Origin: Labilithrix sp.
Lineage (GTDB): Bacteria > Myxococcota_A > Polyangia > Polyangiales > Polyangiaceae
Length of the DNA stretch: 64,000 nucleotides
Assembly (NCBI GenBank): GCA_019637175.1
Contig: JAHBWD010000004.1
Coordinates: forward strand, 160,689-224,688
Direction of reading: 5' to 3'
A program made the position numbers and the translations under genes. The notes beneath the pieces were generated by a model that worked only from the letters and a program-made list of their open reading frames with translations, was not told the DNA's origin and ran no database searches. Within the stretch, counting starts at the first letter, position 1. Every line of letters begins with the position of its first letter. Shown in pieces: positions 17,085-24,076 of the stretch.

Positions 17085-18437
17085 TTATTTCGCGGGCGTC
17101 GTCACCCGCCTCCGGATCATGTCGAAGTAGCGGCGTCCGATGCCCGCGGCCTCGGCGGCGCGCGCGGCGTTGCCTCCGTGCTCCGCGAGGAGCGTGATCG
17201 TGTACCGCCGCTCGAGCTCCTCGCTCGTCTTGAGCCGTGCGATCGGCAGCGGCAAGCGCTGCGCGACCACGCCGTCGATGAAGTCGCCCGACGGCGTCGC
17301 GCTCGGCGCGAGGGGCGACGCGCTCGCCGAGAGCGGCGCGAGGTCTCCCAGCGCGAGCTGCCGCGCGACGGCGTTCCGGAGCGCGCGAGCGTTTCCCGGC
17401 CAAGCGTCGTCGACCCACCGCGCGAGCACCCCCGCCGGCACGTCGCCCGCGCCGCCGAGCGCGTGCCAGAAGTGCGACGCGAGGAACGCGACGTCTCCCT
17501 GTCGCCGCCGGAGCGGAGGCAGCTCGATGCGGCCGACGCTCAGGCGATGGAAGAGATCGTCGCGGAAACGGCCCGCCTGCACCTCGCGATCGAGGTTGCG
17601 GCGCGTGGCCGCGAGCACGAACACGTCGACCTTGATCCAGCGATCGCCGCCGATGCGCCGGACCTCTCCGCGCTCGATCGCGCGCAGCAGCTTCGATTGG
17701 AGCGCGACGTCGAGATCGCCGATCTCGTCGATGAGGAGCGTGCCGCCGTGCGCCTGCTCGAAGACACCTTTGCGCATCGTGAGCGCGTTCGTGAACGCGC
17801 CTCGCTCGTGGCCGAAGAGCTCCGCCTCGAGCAGGTTGGGCGGCGTGGCCGTGCAGTCGAAGACGACGTACGGCCCGTCGCGACGCGGGCTCGCGTCGTG
17901 CAGCGCCTCCGCGAGCACCTCCTTGCCCGTGCCGGTCTCGCCTTCGATGACGACGGGGATCGCTCCGTGCGCGAGCCGGGCCATGAGCGGATACAGCCGG
18001 CGCATCTCCGGGCTCCGTCCCATCAGCTTGCCGAAGTGATCGTCGGCGGCGTCCGCGCTCGACGTGGAGGCCGGCTGAACGCGCTTCACGCGGAGAGTCG
18101 TCGAGCCGAGTCGCACCTCTTCGCCGCCCGCGAGGCGCGCCTCGACGATCTCGATCCCGTCGACGAAAGTCCCGTTCGTCGACTGAAGGTCGCGCACGAC
18201 GAGCTTGCCACCATGGACGAACGCCTCGAGGTGGCGCCGCGAGACCTCGGGGTCGGCGAGGCGGAGATCGCACGCCGGGCTCTGTCCGACGAGCGCCGGG
18301 CCAGGGCGCTCGGGCTCGATGACGAGCCTCGACGCCGGGGTCGACACTCCCGCGATCTCGATACAAAATGCAGGCGCGGCGTCGAAGACCCCGGCCTTCC
18401 GGACCGTCCCGGCGTGATCGTCGAATGGGTTCGTCAT
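17085..18437 (-). CDS. FHA-domain sigma-54-dependent transcriptional activator (GAFTNA variant)
   Basis: 450 residues in three domains. An FHA domain (about 35-118; GQSP, SRRH, STNGTFVDG) binds phosphothreonine peptides. The AAA+ domain (about 138-360) has Walker A GETGTGKE (166-173) and Walker B GGTLLIDEIGD (231-241). The C-terminal Fis-type helix-turn-helix (about 420-445) ends AAEAAGIGRRYFDMIRRR. The loop that contacts sigma-54 reads GAFTNA (213-218) instead of the canonical GAFTGA. In this family ATP hydrolysis remodels the sigma-54 holoenzyme at enhancer-dependent promoters. FHA replaces a receiver domain, so input is probably Ser/Thr phosphorylation, plausibly from the kinase encoded 41 bases downstream. 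Target promoters were not found. Confidence 0.9.
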   Translation of the reverse strand: MTNPFDDHAGTVRKAGVFDAAPAFCIEIAGVSTPASRLVIEPERPGPALVGQSPACDLRLADPEVSRRHLEAFVHGGKLVVRDLQSTNGTFVDGIEIVEARLAGGEEVRLGSTTLRVKRVQPASTSSADAADDHFGKLMGRSPEMRRLYPLMARLAHGAIPVVIEGETGTGKEVLAEALHDASPRRDGPYVVFDCTATPPNLLEAELFGHERGAFTNALTMRKGVFEQAHGGTLLIDEIGDLDVALQSKLLRAIERGEVRRIGGDRWIKVDVFVLAATRRNLDREVQAGRFRDDLFHRLSVGRIELPPLRRRQGDVAFLASHFWHALGGAGDVPAGVLARWVDDAWPGNARALRNAVARQLALGDLAPLSASASPLAPSATPSGDFIDGVVAQRLPLPIARLKTSEELERRYTITLLAEHGGNAARAAEAAGIGRRYFDMIRRRVTTPAK

Positions 18438-19204
18438 GGCTCAACAAGAGAAGTAGCCCGAATAGGGCCGGCGCGTCAGGCGTCAGGCGCTTCGCGTTCG
18501 CGACGACGATGCTCGCGGTGAGCGCAGGGATGATCGCGTGCCCTTTCGCCGCGCTCGACTACACGGGCAAGACCTGTTCGCAGGCGAGCCCCTGCCCGGC
18601 GGGTTGGTCTTGCGAGGACGGCCGATGTGCGCGCCCCTCGAGCGCCGACGGGGCGCCGCCGCTCGAGGACGGCGGAGGCGTGGACAGCGGATCGACTTCG
18701 GACGGCGCGCTCGACAGCGCGCTCGAAGCCGCGTCGTGCCCCTCCGCGCCCGACGAGCTCCTGCCGAGCAGCGCCGATCCGGGCTTCGAGCTGGGCTGCG
18801 ACGCGTGGCGCGCGGTCGAGATCGCGCAGCTCTCGGCCTCGAACGTGGCGCGCTGCGGAGCGACGTCGTGTCGCGTCTGCTCGACCGCCCTGTTCCACTT
18901 GCTCTCCGTGGAGATGCAGGGAGTCGCGGGCGAGCAGCTCCGCGGTTCGTTCTTCGCCCGCGCCGACGACGCCGACGGCGCCGACGGCGGCCGGGGCATC
19001 GCGCAAATCCTGTCGGGGGGCGACCACTACGACGGGAACGCGATCGTGCTGACGCGCGAGTGGCAACGCGTGACGGTCGTCGCGACGTTGCCGGAGACCG
19101 GGCCGATGACACTCGCCTTCAAGCTGGATCCGAGCTCGTCGGGGACGTGCGTCCTCGTCGACGACGCTCGCCTCGTGCGGCTCGCCGACGCCTCGGCGGA
19201 CTGA
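18425..19204 (+). CDS. Lipoprotein with Cys-rich module and carbohydrate-binding-like domain
   Basis: About 259 residues if started at the ATG at 18425. The signal region reads RRFAFATTMLAVSAGMIAC. A short Cys-rich module (TCSQASPCPAGWSCEDGRC) and an acidic linker follow, then a beta-rich domain (DPGFELGCDAWR to CVLVDDARLVRL) that resembles a carbohydrate-binding jelly-roll. The start is uncertain. The ATG at 18425 overlaps the divergent activator gene by 13 bases and its first 20 codons have unusually low GC at third positions, but the next in-frame ATG (18509) would leave too short a signal peptide. Likely surface-exposed; ligand unknown. Confidence 0.6.
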   Translation: MGSSWLNKRSSPNRAGASGVRRFAFATTMLAVSAGMIACPFAALDYTGKTCSQASPCPAGWSCEDGRCARPSSADGAPPLEDGGGVDSGSTSDGALDSALEAASCPSAPDELLPSSADPGFELGCDAWRAVEIAQLSASNVARCGATSCRVCSTALFHLLSVEMQGVAGEQLRGSFFARADDADGADGGRGIAQILSGGDHYDGNAIVLTREWQRVTVVATLPETGPMTLAFKLDPSSSGTCVLVDDARLVRLADASAD

Positions 19205-19278
19205 CCCGAGCCCACTTTCGTGGAGGATGAGCGGTCGCGCCGCGAGGGGAGTCACGGTAACTTGGTCGTGGCTCCACC

Positions 19279-20460
19279 ATGTCCGATCAGATCCTCGTTG
19301 GAACGCGCAAGGGAACGCTCATCTTCGATCGCACCGGCGCGGGCTGGGCCGCGCGCCCGATCGCCCACGCCGGCATGTCGATCAGCTACGCGGCGCGAGA
19401 CCCGCGTGACGGAGCGCTCTGGGTCGCGATGGATCACGCGCACTGGGGCCCCAAGCTCTCCCGCTCGAGAGACGACGGCGCGACCTGGGAGAGCTCGATT
19501 CCGATCGGCTACCCGAAAGGCGCGCGCTTCGTCGAGCAGCACCTCCCCACCCCGGAGACGGATCCCGGCGCGGAGAAGCCGACGACCTACAAGGAGGCCT
19601 CGCTCCTCAAGGTCTGGGTGCTCGCGTTCGGCGGCCCCGACCAGCCGGGGACGATCCACGCCGGCACGCTGCCCGGCGGCCTCTTCACGAGCCACGACGG
19701 CGGCGACCGCTGGGAGCTCAATCGCCCGCTATGGGATCACGAGAGCCGCGGAGGCGATCTGTTCGCGGGCGACGCCACGAGCAAGAATCACTGGGGCGGC
19801 ACCCCGGCCGCCATGGCCTACGGCGAGTTCGTCCCGGGCATCCACTCGATCGTCGTCGACCCGCGCGACGCCAATCACATCCTCGTCGCCGTGTCGTGCG
19901 CCGGCGTGCTCGAGACGCGCGACGGCGGCAAGACGTGGCAGGGGCGGAACCGCGGCATGCTCAACGACTACCTGCCGAACCCCGAAGCGGAGTGGGGCCA
20001 CGATCCGCACTTCATCGCGCAGTGTGCCGCCCAGCCGGAACGCCTCTGGCAGCAGAACCACACCGGCGTCTTCACGAGCGACGACTGCGGCCTCCGCTGG
20101 AAGCGCGTGAGCCGACCCGACGTCGCCGTTCACTTCGGCTTCCCGATCGCCGCCGACGAGCGCGACGGTCGCACCGCCTGGGTCGTCCCCGCCAAAGGGG
20201 ACGACGAGCGCATGACGATCGCCGGCGGGCTCTTCGTCGCCCGAACGCGCGACGGCGGTGAGACCTGGCAGGCGTTTCGCGAAGGCCTGCCGCAAACGAA
20301 CGCCTACGACGTCGTCTATCGTCACGCGCTCGACGCGCGCGGCGGCCGTGTGTGCTTCGGCACGACGACCGGCAACGTCTACCTCTCCGAAGACGGCGGC
20401 GAGACGTGGCGGTGCCTCGGGAACAACTTCCCTCCCGTTCACTCCGTGCGCTTCTCCTGA
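19279..20460 (+). CDS. BNR/sialidase-like beta-propeller protein
   Basis: 393 residues, no signal peptide, so probably cytoplasmic. It contains Asp-box (BNR) repeats: SRDDGATWESS, TSHDGGDRWELN, TRDGGKTWQGR, RTRDGGETWQAF and SEDGGETWRCLG, spaced through the chain as in the propeller of sialidase-like and YVTN/BNR proteins. The Arg triad and catalytic residues of true sialidases are not evident, so a hydrolase name would be unsafe. The gene sits 33 bases before a MoaD/ThiS-like gene on the same strand and is very likely co-transcribed with it. That pairing is the best clue to function. Confidence 0.8.
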   Translation: MSDQILVGTRKGTLIFDRTGAGWAARPIAHAGMSISYAARDPRDGALWVAMDHAHWGPKLSRSRDDGATWESSIPIGYPKGARFVEQHLPTPETDPGAEKPTTYKEASLLKVWVLAFGGPDQPGTIHAGTLPGGLFTSHDGGDRWELNRPLWDHESRGGDLFAGDATSKNHWGGTPAAMAYGEFVPGIHSIVVDPRDANHILVAVSCAGVLETRDGGKTWQGRNRGMLNDYLPNPEAEWGHDPHFIAQCAAQPERLWQQNHTGVFTSDDCGLRWKRVSRPDVAVHFGFPIAADERDGRTAWVVPAKGDDERMTIAGGLFVARTRDGGETWQAFREGLPQTNAYDVVYRHALDARGGRVCFGTTTGNVYLSEDGGETWRCLGNNFPPVHSVRFS

Positions 20461-20493
20461 TCGAGACTCATCGAGAACGAAGCGAGCGCGACG

Positions 20494-20766
20494 ATGCCCC
20501 ACGTGAGCTTCACCCGACACCTCCAGCGCTTCTTCCCGACGCTCGCCGAGGGCGACGTGCCCGGCGGCACCGTCCGCGAGATCGTCGACGAGCTCGAGCG
20601 GCGGTACCCCGGGCTCGCGTCGTACCTCACGGACGAGACCGGCAAGGTGAGGCGCCACGTGAACATCTTCGTCGGCGAAGAGCCGATTCGCGATCGCGAT
20701 CGGCTCACCGATCCGCTCGCGCCGGGCGACGAGGTCTTCATCCTGCAAGCGCTCTCGGGCGGGTAG
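20494..20766 (+). CDS. MoaD/ThiS-family ubiquitin-like protein
   Basis: 90 residues. The sequence (VSFTRHLQRFFP, TVREIVDELERRYPGLASYL, VNIFVGEEPIR, LAPGDEVFILQALSGG) has the beta-grasp pattern of MoaD/ThiS and ends exactly in Gly-Gly (89-90). In this family the C-terminal glycine is adenylated by an E1-like enzyme and carries sulfur as a thiocarboxylate, or is conjugated. No moaE, moeB, thiF, thiG or molybdopterin gene is in the window. Its only close partner is the BNR propeller gene 33 bases upstream, so it is probably not a molybdopterin-synthase subunit. Confidence 0.85.
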   Translation: MPHVSFTRHLQRFFPTLAEGDVPGGTVREIVDELERRYPGLASYLTDETGKVRRHVNIFVGEEPIRDRDRLTDPLAPGDEVFILQALSGG

Positions 20767-20897
20767 CGACACGCAGTGGCTCCTCGACAGGCCCCCTGAT
20801 GCGCCGGGCCGAAAGGTCCGATGGCCGCGAAGAAGAAGAAAACCCGACGGGGGGCTCGCGGCAGCCGGAGGGGCGCCGTAGTAGATAGTCGGTGGGA

Positions 20898-21485
20898 ATG
20901 GCGCGCGCCCGCAAGAGCTCGAGGCTCGTGAGCCGCAAGGCGGAGATTGCCGTGCGACAAGGGCGCTTGCGGCTCGCGCTCGTCGCCGACACGCACGGCG
21001 CGCCGCACGAGAAGACGGCGGAGCGGCTCCGCGCGCTCGCGCCCACCGCGATCCTCCACGCGGGCGACATCGGGGCGCTGACCGTGCTCGACGATCTCGC
21101 GCGCATCGCGCCGACGCACGCGGTGCGCGGCAACATCGACGGGACCGACGACGGTCTGCCGGACGAGATGACGATCGACGTGAAGGACGAGGCGACGGGC
21201 GAGACGCTCTTCACGATCTTCCTCGTTCACATCGCGGTGTACGGGCCGAAGCTCCGCGCGGAGATCGCGCGTCGCGCGCAGGTCGCCGGTGCGCAGATCG
21301 TCGTGTGCGGGCACTCTCACGTCCCGTTCATCGGCCACGATCGAGGGATCACCGTCATGAACCCGGGCTCGATCGGACCGAAGCGCTTCGCGCTGCCGAT
21401 CGTCTTCGGCGTGATGGAGCTCCGCGACGGCAAGCTCGCGCTCGAGCACGTCGACGTCGAGACGGGCGCGCGCTGGCTTCCGTGA
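20898..21485 (+). CDS. YfcE/MJ0936-type metallophosphoesterase
   Basis: 195 residues. It has the calcineurin-like metal motifs DTH (31-33), GD (56-57), GN (78-79), a His in FLVHIAVYG and GHSH in CGHSHVPFI. These match the small phosphodiesterases of the YfcE family, which hydrolyse phosphodiesters using two divalent metals. The fourth motif is VHIAVYG where VHGH or THGH is usual, a minor deviation. A basic N-terminal extension of about 22 residues is unusual for the family. The ATG at 20898 is preferred to the GTG at 20892. It converges with the ABC-like permease gene, 6 bases between stops. Confidence 0.85.
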   Translation: MARARKSSRLVSRKAEIAVRQGRLRLALVADTHGAPHEKTAERLRALAPTAILHAGDIGALTVLDDLARIAPTHAVRGNIDGTDDGLPDEMTIDVKDEATGETLFTIFLVHIAVYGPKLRAEIARRAQVAGAQIVVCGHSHVPFIGHDRGITVMNPGSIGPKRFALPIVFGVMELRDGKLALEHVDVETGARWLP

Positions 21486-21491
21486 ATCCGT

Positions 21492-22175
21492 TCAGGCGCG
21501 TCGCGTGAGGAGCAGCGCGAGAGCCACGTACGCCGCGCAGATCACGGCCAAGAACACCGAGCTCGTTCGCTGGGAGAGATCGGCCGCGAGGCTGCCGCCG
21601 AGGAGGCTCGTCACGTGCCCGCGAGGAACGAAGACGGAGCCGACGCCGGCGCCCGCGCCGACGATCCAGTCGAAGGCGAGGAACACGCCGCGCATCGCGC
21701 CCTTGCCGATCGCCGAGCCCGCGGAGAAATACGCGGCGTAGGCGGCGCCGCCGAGCGCGCCGATCCAGATCGACGTCGGCAGATCGCGAGAGAGCGGCGG
21801 ATCCTGAGCGCCGTGGGCGAGGACGCAGACGAGGCCGGCGAGGAGGCTGCACACGAGCGCCGCGCTCGCGAGCGCGACGAGGATCGTCGCCAAGGCGGCC
21901 GGCCGCGGCGCCGCGCCGAGCGCGACGACGCCTCGAATGCCGCGGCGGAGGCCGGCGCCGCCGAGCGCCGAACCGACGATGCCGTAGGCGACGAGCGGGA
22001 GCACCACGACGCCGAACGCGCCGCGCATCACGTGATCGGCGCCGGTCGTCGATCCCTGCGACTTGACGACGACGGCGCTCGCGATTGCGATCACCGTCCA
22101 CACGAAGACGGAGAGCCACGCGCGCGGCGTGCGGATCAGGCGAAGCGCGGGGACGCGCGCGAGCGTGAGGGTCAT
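21492..22175 (-). CDS. ABC-2-like membrane protein, third gene of the ABC-like operon
   Basis: 227 residues with about six hydrophobic segments (WLSVFVWTVIAIASAVVVK, GAFGVVVLPLVAYGIVGSAL, LATILVALASAALVCSLLAG and others), giving a small polytopic inner-membrane protein like the transmembrane halves of ABC-2 exporters. Its ATG overlaps the stop of the ATPase-like gene by 4 bases, so the three genes 24015-21492 form one translationally coupled operon. With no recognisable substrate motif, the cargo is unknown. Alternatives are a gliding/export-type permease or a membrane partner of the divergent AAA+-like protein. Confidence 0.7.
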   Translation of the reverse strand: MTLTLARVPALRLIRTPRAWLSVFVWTVIAIASAVVVKSQGSTTGADHVMRGAFGVVVLPLVAYGIVGSALGGAGLRRGIRGVVALGAAPRPAALATILVALASAALVCSLLAGLVCVLAHGAQDPPLSRDLPTSIWIGALGGAAYAAYFSAGSAIGKGAMRGVFLAFDWIVGAGAGVGSVFVPRGHVTSLLGGSLAADLSQRTSSVFLAVICAAYVALALLLTRRA

Positions 22176-23200
22176 GTCGAGCCCTCGGGCGGCGCGGCCT
22201 CCGGCGGCGGAGGTGCAGGTGGCGCAGGCGGCGCAGGCGGCGCGACCGACGGAAGCGTGGGCGCGCGAGGCGACGCGAGCGCGGCGCGGATCGCGTCGAG
22301 CGGCATCACCGCCGACTCGATCGCGTCGACGCTCGTGCGCGTGCGCGCCGCCGAAGCGGAGACGGCGCGCGCGAGCGCGAGCAGATCGGGCCCGCTGACG
22401 ATCACCGCGACGAGCGCCCTGTCGTCGGCGGTCTTCGGGGGCGCGAAGCTCGCGGTCTCGACCGCGGTGATCGCCTGCTCGGCGGCGAGCGCCGCGACGA
22501 ACGGCGCGGCGGGCGCCGCGACGATCGCGCGGAGCTTCGCGCCGCCCGGCCCGACGTGCGCGAGCGCGGCCGGCAGGTGATTGAACACGCCCTGCGTGAT
22601 CACGCCGAGCTGATCGGCGAGGCGCGTCGCGTCGCGCACCGAAGCCGTCGTGACGACGATCGACGCGCCCGCCGCGGCGCGCGCGCGGATCGCCTCGACG
22701 ACGCGCGTGGGCGCCGAAGGATCGAGGCCCGCGAGCGGCTCTTCGAGGAGCAGGATCGACGCGCGCGAGCTCAGCGCGAGCGCGAGCGCGATCGCGCGCG
22801 CCTCGCCGCGCGAGAGCGAGCGCACACGACGCGACGCGAGCGCCTCGACGCCGATCGGAGCGAGCCGAGACGCCGCCGTGGAAGGCTCCTCGCCGCGGAT
22901 GCGCGCCGCGAGATCGCAGACTTCGTCGACGCGCAGGCCGTCGGGGAGCACGACGTCGAACGGGACGTGCGCGATCGCTGCGCGCGACGCCGCGGGCTCT
23001 TTGCCGTCGACGCGGACGGTGCCGGATCGCGGCGCCACGGTCCCGGCGATCAGGCCGAGGAGCGCCGCCGCGCCGTCGGCGGGCGTCCCGAGGATCGCGA
23101 GCACGCCGGTATCCCACGTGAAGCCGACGTTGCGCACGTACGGCGTCACGCGCCCGCGCTCGCTGTCGCCTCGCGCCGTCACCGCTTGGAGCTCGATCAT
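22172..23200 (-). CDS. Degenerate ABC transporter ATP-binding protein
   Basis: 342 residues with an ABC nucleotide-binding domain at about 1-205. The P-loop reads GTPADGAAAL (38-47): the Walker A Lys and Ser/Thr positions are both Ala. The Q-loop position is Phe (VPFD, about 80), the signature is LSRGE (129-133), Walker B is ILLLEEP with the catalytic Glu kept, and the H-loop His is missing (TTASV). The C-terminal 135 residues end in a Pro/Ala-rich tail. Spacing of all motifs matches active ABC ATPases, so this looks like a decayed or repurposed domain. It overlaps both neighbours by 4 bases. ATP hydrolysis by itself is unlikely. Confidence 0.8.
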   Translation of the reverse strand: MIELQAVTARGDSERGRVTPYVRNVGFTWDTGVLAILGTPADGAAALLGLIAGTVAPRSGTVRVDGKEPAASRAAIAHVPFDVVLPDGLRVDEVCDLAARIRGEEPSTAASRLAPIGVEALASRRVRSLSRGEARAIALALALSSRASILLLEEPLAGLDPSAPTRVVEAIRARAAAGASIVVTTASVRDATRLADQLGVITQGVFNHLPAALAHVGPGGAKLRAIVAAPAAPFVAALAAEQAITAVETASFAPPKTADDRALVAVIVSGPDLLALARAVSASAARTRTSVDAIESAVMPLDAIRAALASPRAPTLPSVAPPAPPAPPAPPPPEAAPPEGST

Positions 23201-24015
23201 CCGTCCGCCTCCCCGCGCTCGAGGAGCACGGCGTCGCGGCGCACGAGGAACACCGCGATGAAGACGAAGAGCGCCAGCGCGAGCGCCGCGCGGAGCGCGC
23301 GCGCGGCGTCGGCGGTGCCCGGCGAGAGCGCGGTGCGGAGCGCCGAGAGCGCCGACGGGATCGAGAGCACGTCGGTCACGCCCTCGGGGATCGCCGAGCC
23401 CATCATCGCGACGACCATCTCGGGGAAGACGACGACGACGAGGAGGAACATGTAGCCGCCGAGCCGCGATCGCGCGCCGAGCGCGGCGAAGGCGACGGGC
23501 GAGACCACCAACGCGAACGCGACGGCGAAGGCGACGCCGGCGCCGGTCGACTGGAGGATCTTCGCGACCGAAGAGAGGCGTGCGCTCGCCGCGACGCCGA
23601 CGAGCCCGGTGAAGAGCGTCCCGCCGCCGACGAGGATCGCGATGAGCAGCGCGAGGCCGCCGACGCGCGCGAGCAGATATCCGCGCAGCGACGTCGTCCG
23701 CGCGACGAGCAGATCGCGAATGCCCTCGGTGCGATCGCGCCGGAGCGCGTGCGCGGCCGACGCGAACGCGAGGAGGAATCCCCCGCCCCACGCGAGCGCC
23801 GAGGACGCGACGATCGGCACGTTGTGCACCGGCGACGACGCGCTGCGCACGGCGAGCGAGATCGCGAGGATCGAGAGCGCGAGGGTCGTGAAGATGCAGA
23901 TCGCGATCGACAGGGCCGGGAGGATCCCGCGACGCGCCAGCGTCAGCCCCAGCGCGAAGAGCGGCCAGATCGCGCGGCGCGCCGGCCGAGAACGAGGCTC
24001 ACGAGACGCGTCCAC
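23197..24015 (-). CDS. ABC-2-like membrane protein, first gene of the ABC-like operon
   Basis: 272 residues from the GTG at 24015, with about six membrane segments (LPALSIAICIFTTLALSILA, ALAWGGGFLLAFASAAHALR, LALLIAILVGGGTLFTGLV, MFLLVVVVFPEMVVAMMGS). The cytoplasmic stretch RRDRTEGIRDLLVARTTS resembles the conserved loop of ABC-2 exporters. An ATG at 24078 also exists, but it would overlap the divergent start codon at 24077, and codons between 24078 and 24015 show non-coding third-position usage. Its stop overlaps the ATPase-like start by 4 bases. Together with 21492-22175 it could form a two-subunit membrane channel; cargo unknown. Confidence 0.7.
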   Translation of the reverse strand: MDASREPRSRPARRAIWPLFALGLTLARRGILPALSIAICIFTTLALSILAISLAVRSASSPVHNVPIVASSALAWGGGFLLAFASAAHALRRDRTEGIRDLLVARTTSLRGYLLARVGGLALLIAILVGGGTLFTGLVGVAASARLSSVAKILQSTGAGVAFAVAFALVVSPVAFAALGARSRLGGYMFLLVVVVFPEMVVAMMGSAIPEGVTDVLSIPSALSALRTALSPGTADAARALRAALALALFVFIAVFLVRRDAVLLERGEADG

Positions 24016-24056
24016 CGCCTCGAAAAGACCACAGGTTCGTCGGTTCCGCCAGCCGA

Positions 24057-24065
24057 TGCTAAGGT
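24057..24065 (+). promoter_or_regulatory. Extended -10 box for the membrane AAA+-like gene
   Basis: TGCTAAGGT (TG-C-TAAGGT) ends 11 bases before the ATG at 24077. The same nonamer occurs before bolA at 43103. Confidence 0.5.
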
Positions 24066-24076
24066 GCGCGGCCTTC

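Noticed and set aside
19279..20460. Calling the BNR protein a sialidase
   Set aside because: Asp-box repeats alone do not show sialidase activity; no Arg triad or nucleophile Tyr could be assigned and there is no signal peptide.
20494..20766. Calling the MoaD/ThiS-like gene moaD
   Set aside because: No moaE or other molybdopterin gene is adjacent and the linked gene is a BNR propeller, so the pathway cannot be assumed.
20821..20931. Small plus-strand frame starting MAAKKKKTRRGARGSRRGA
   Set aside because: It runs into the phosphoesterase gene in another frame, has no ribosome-binding site and its second half is Arg/Ala shadow sequence.
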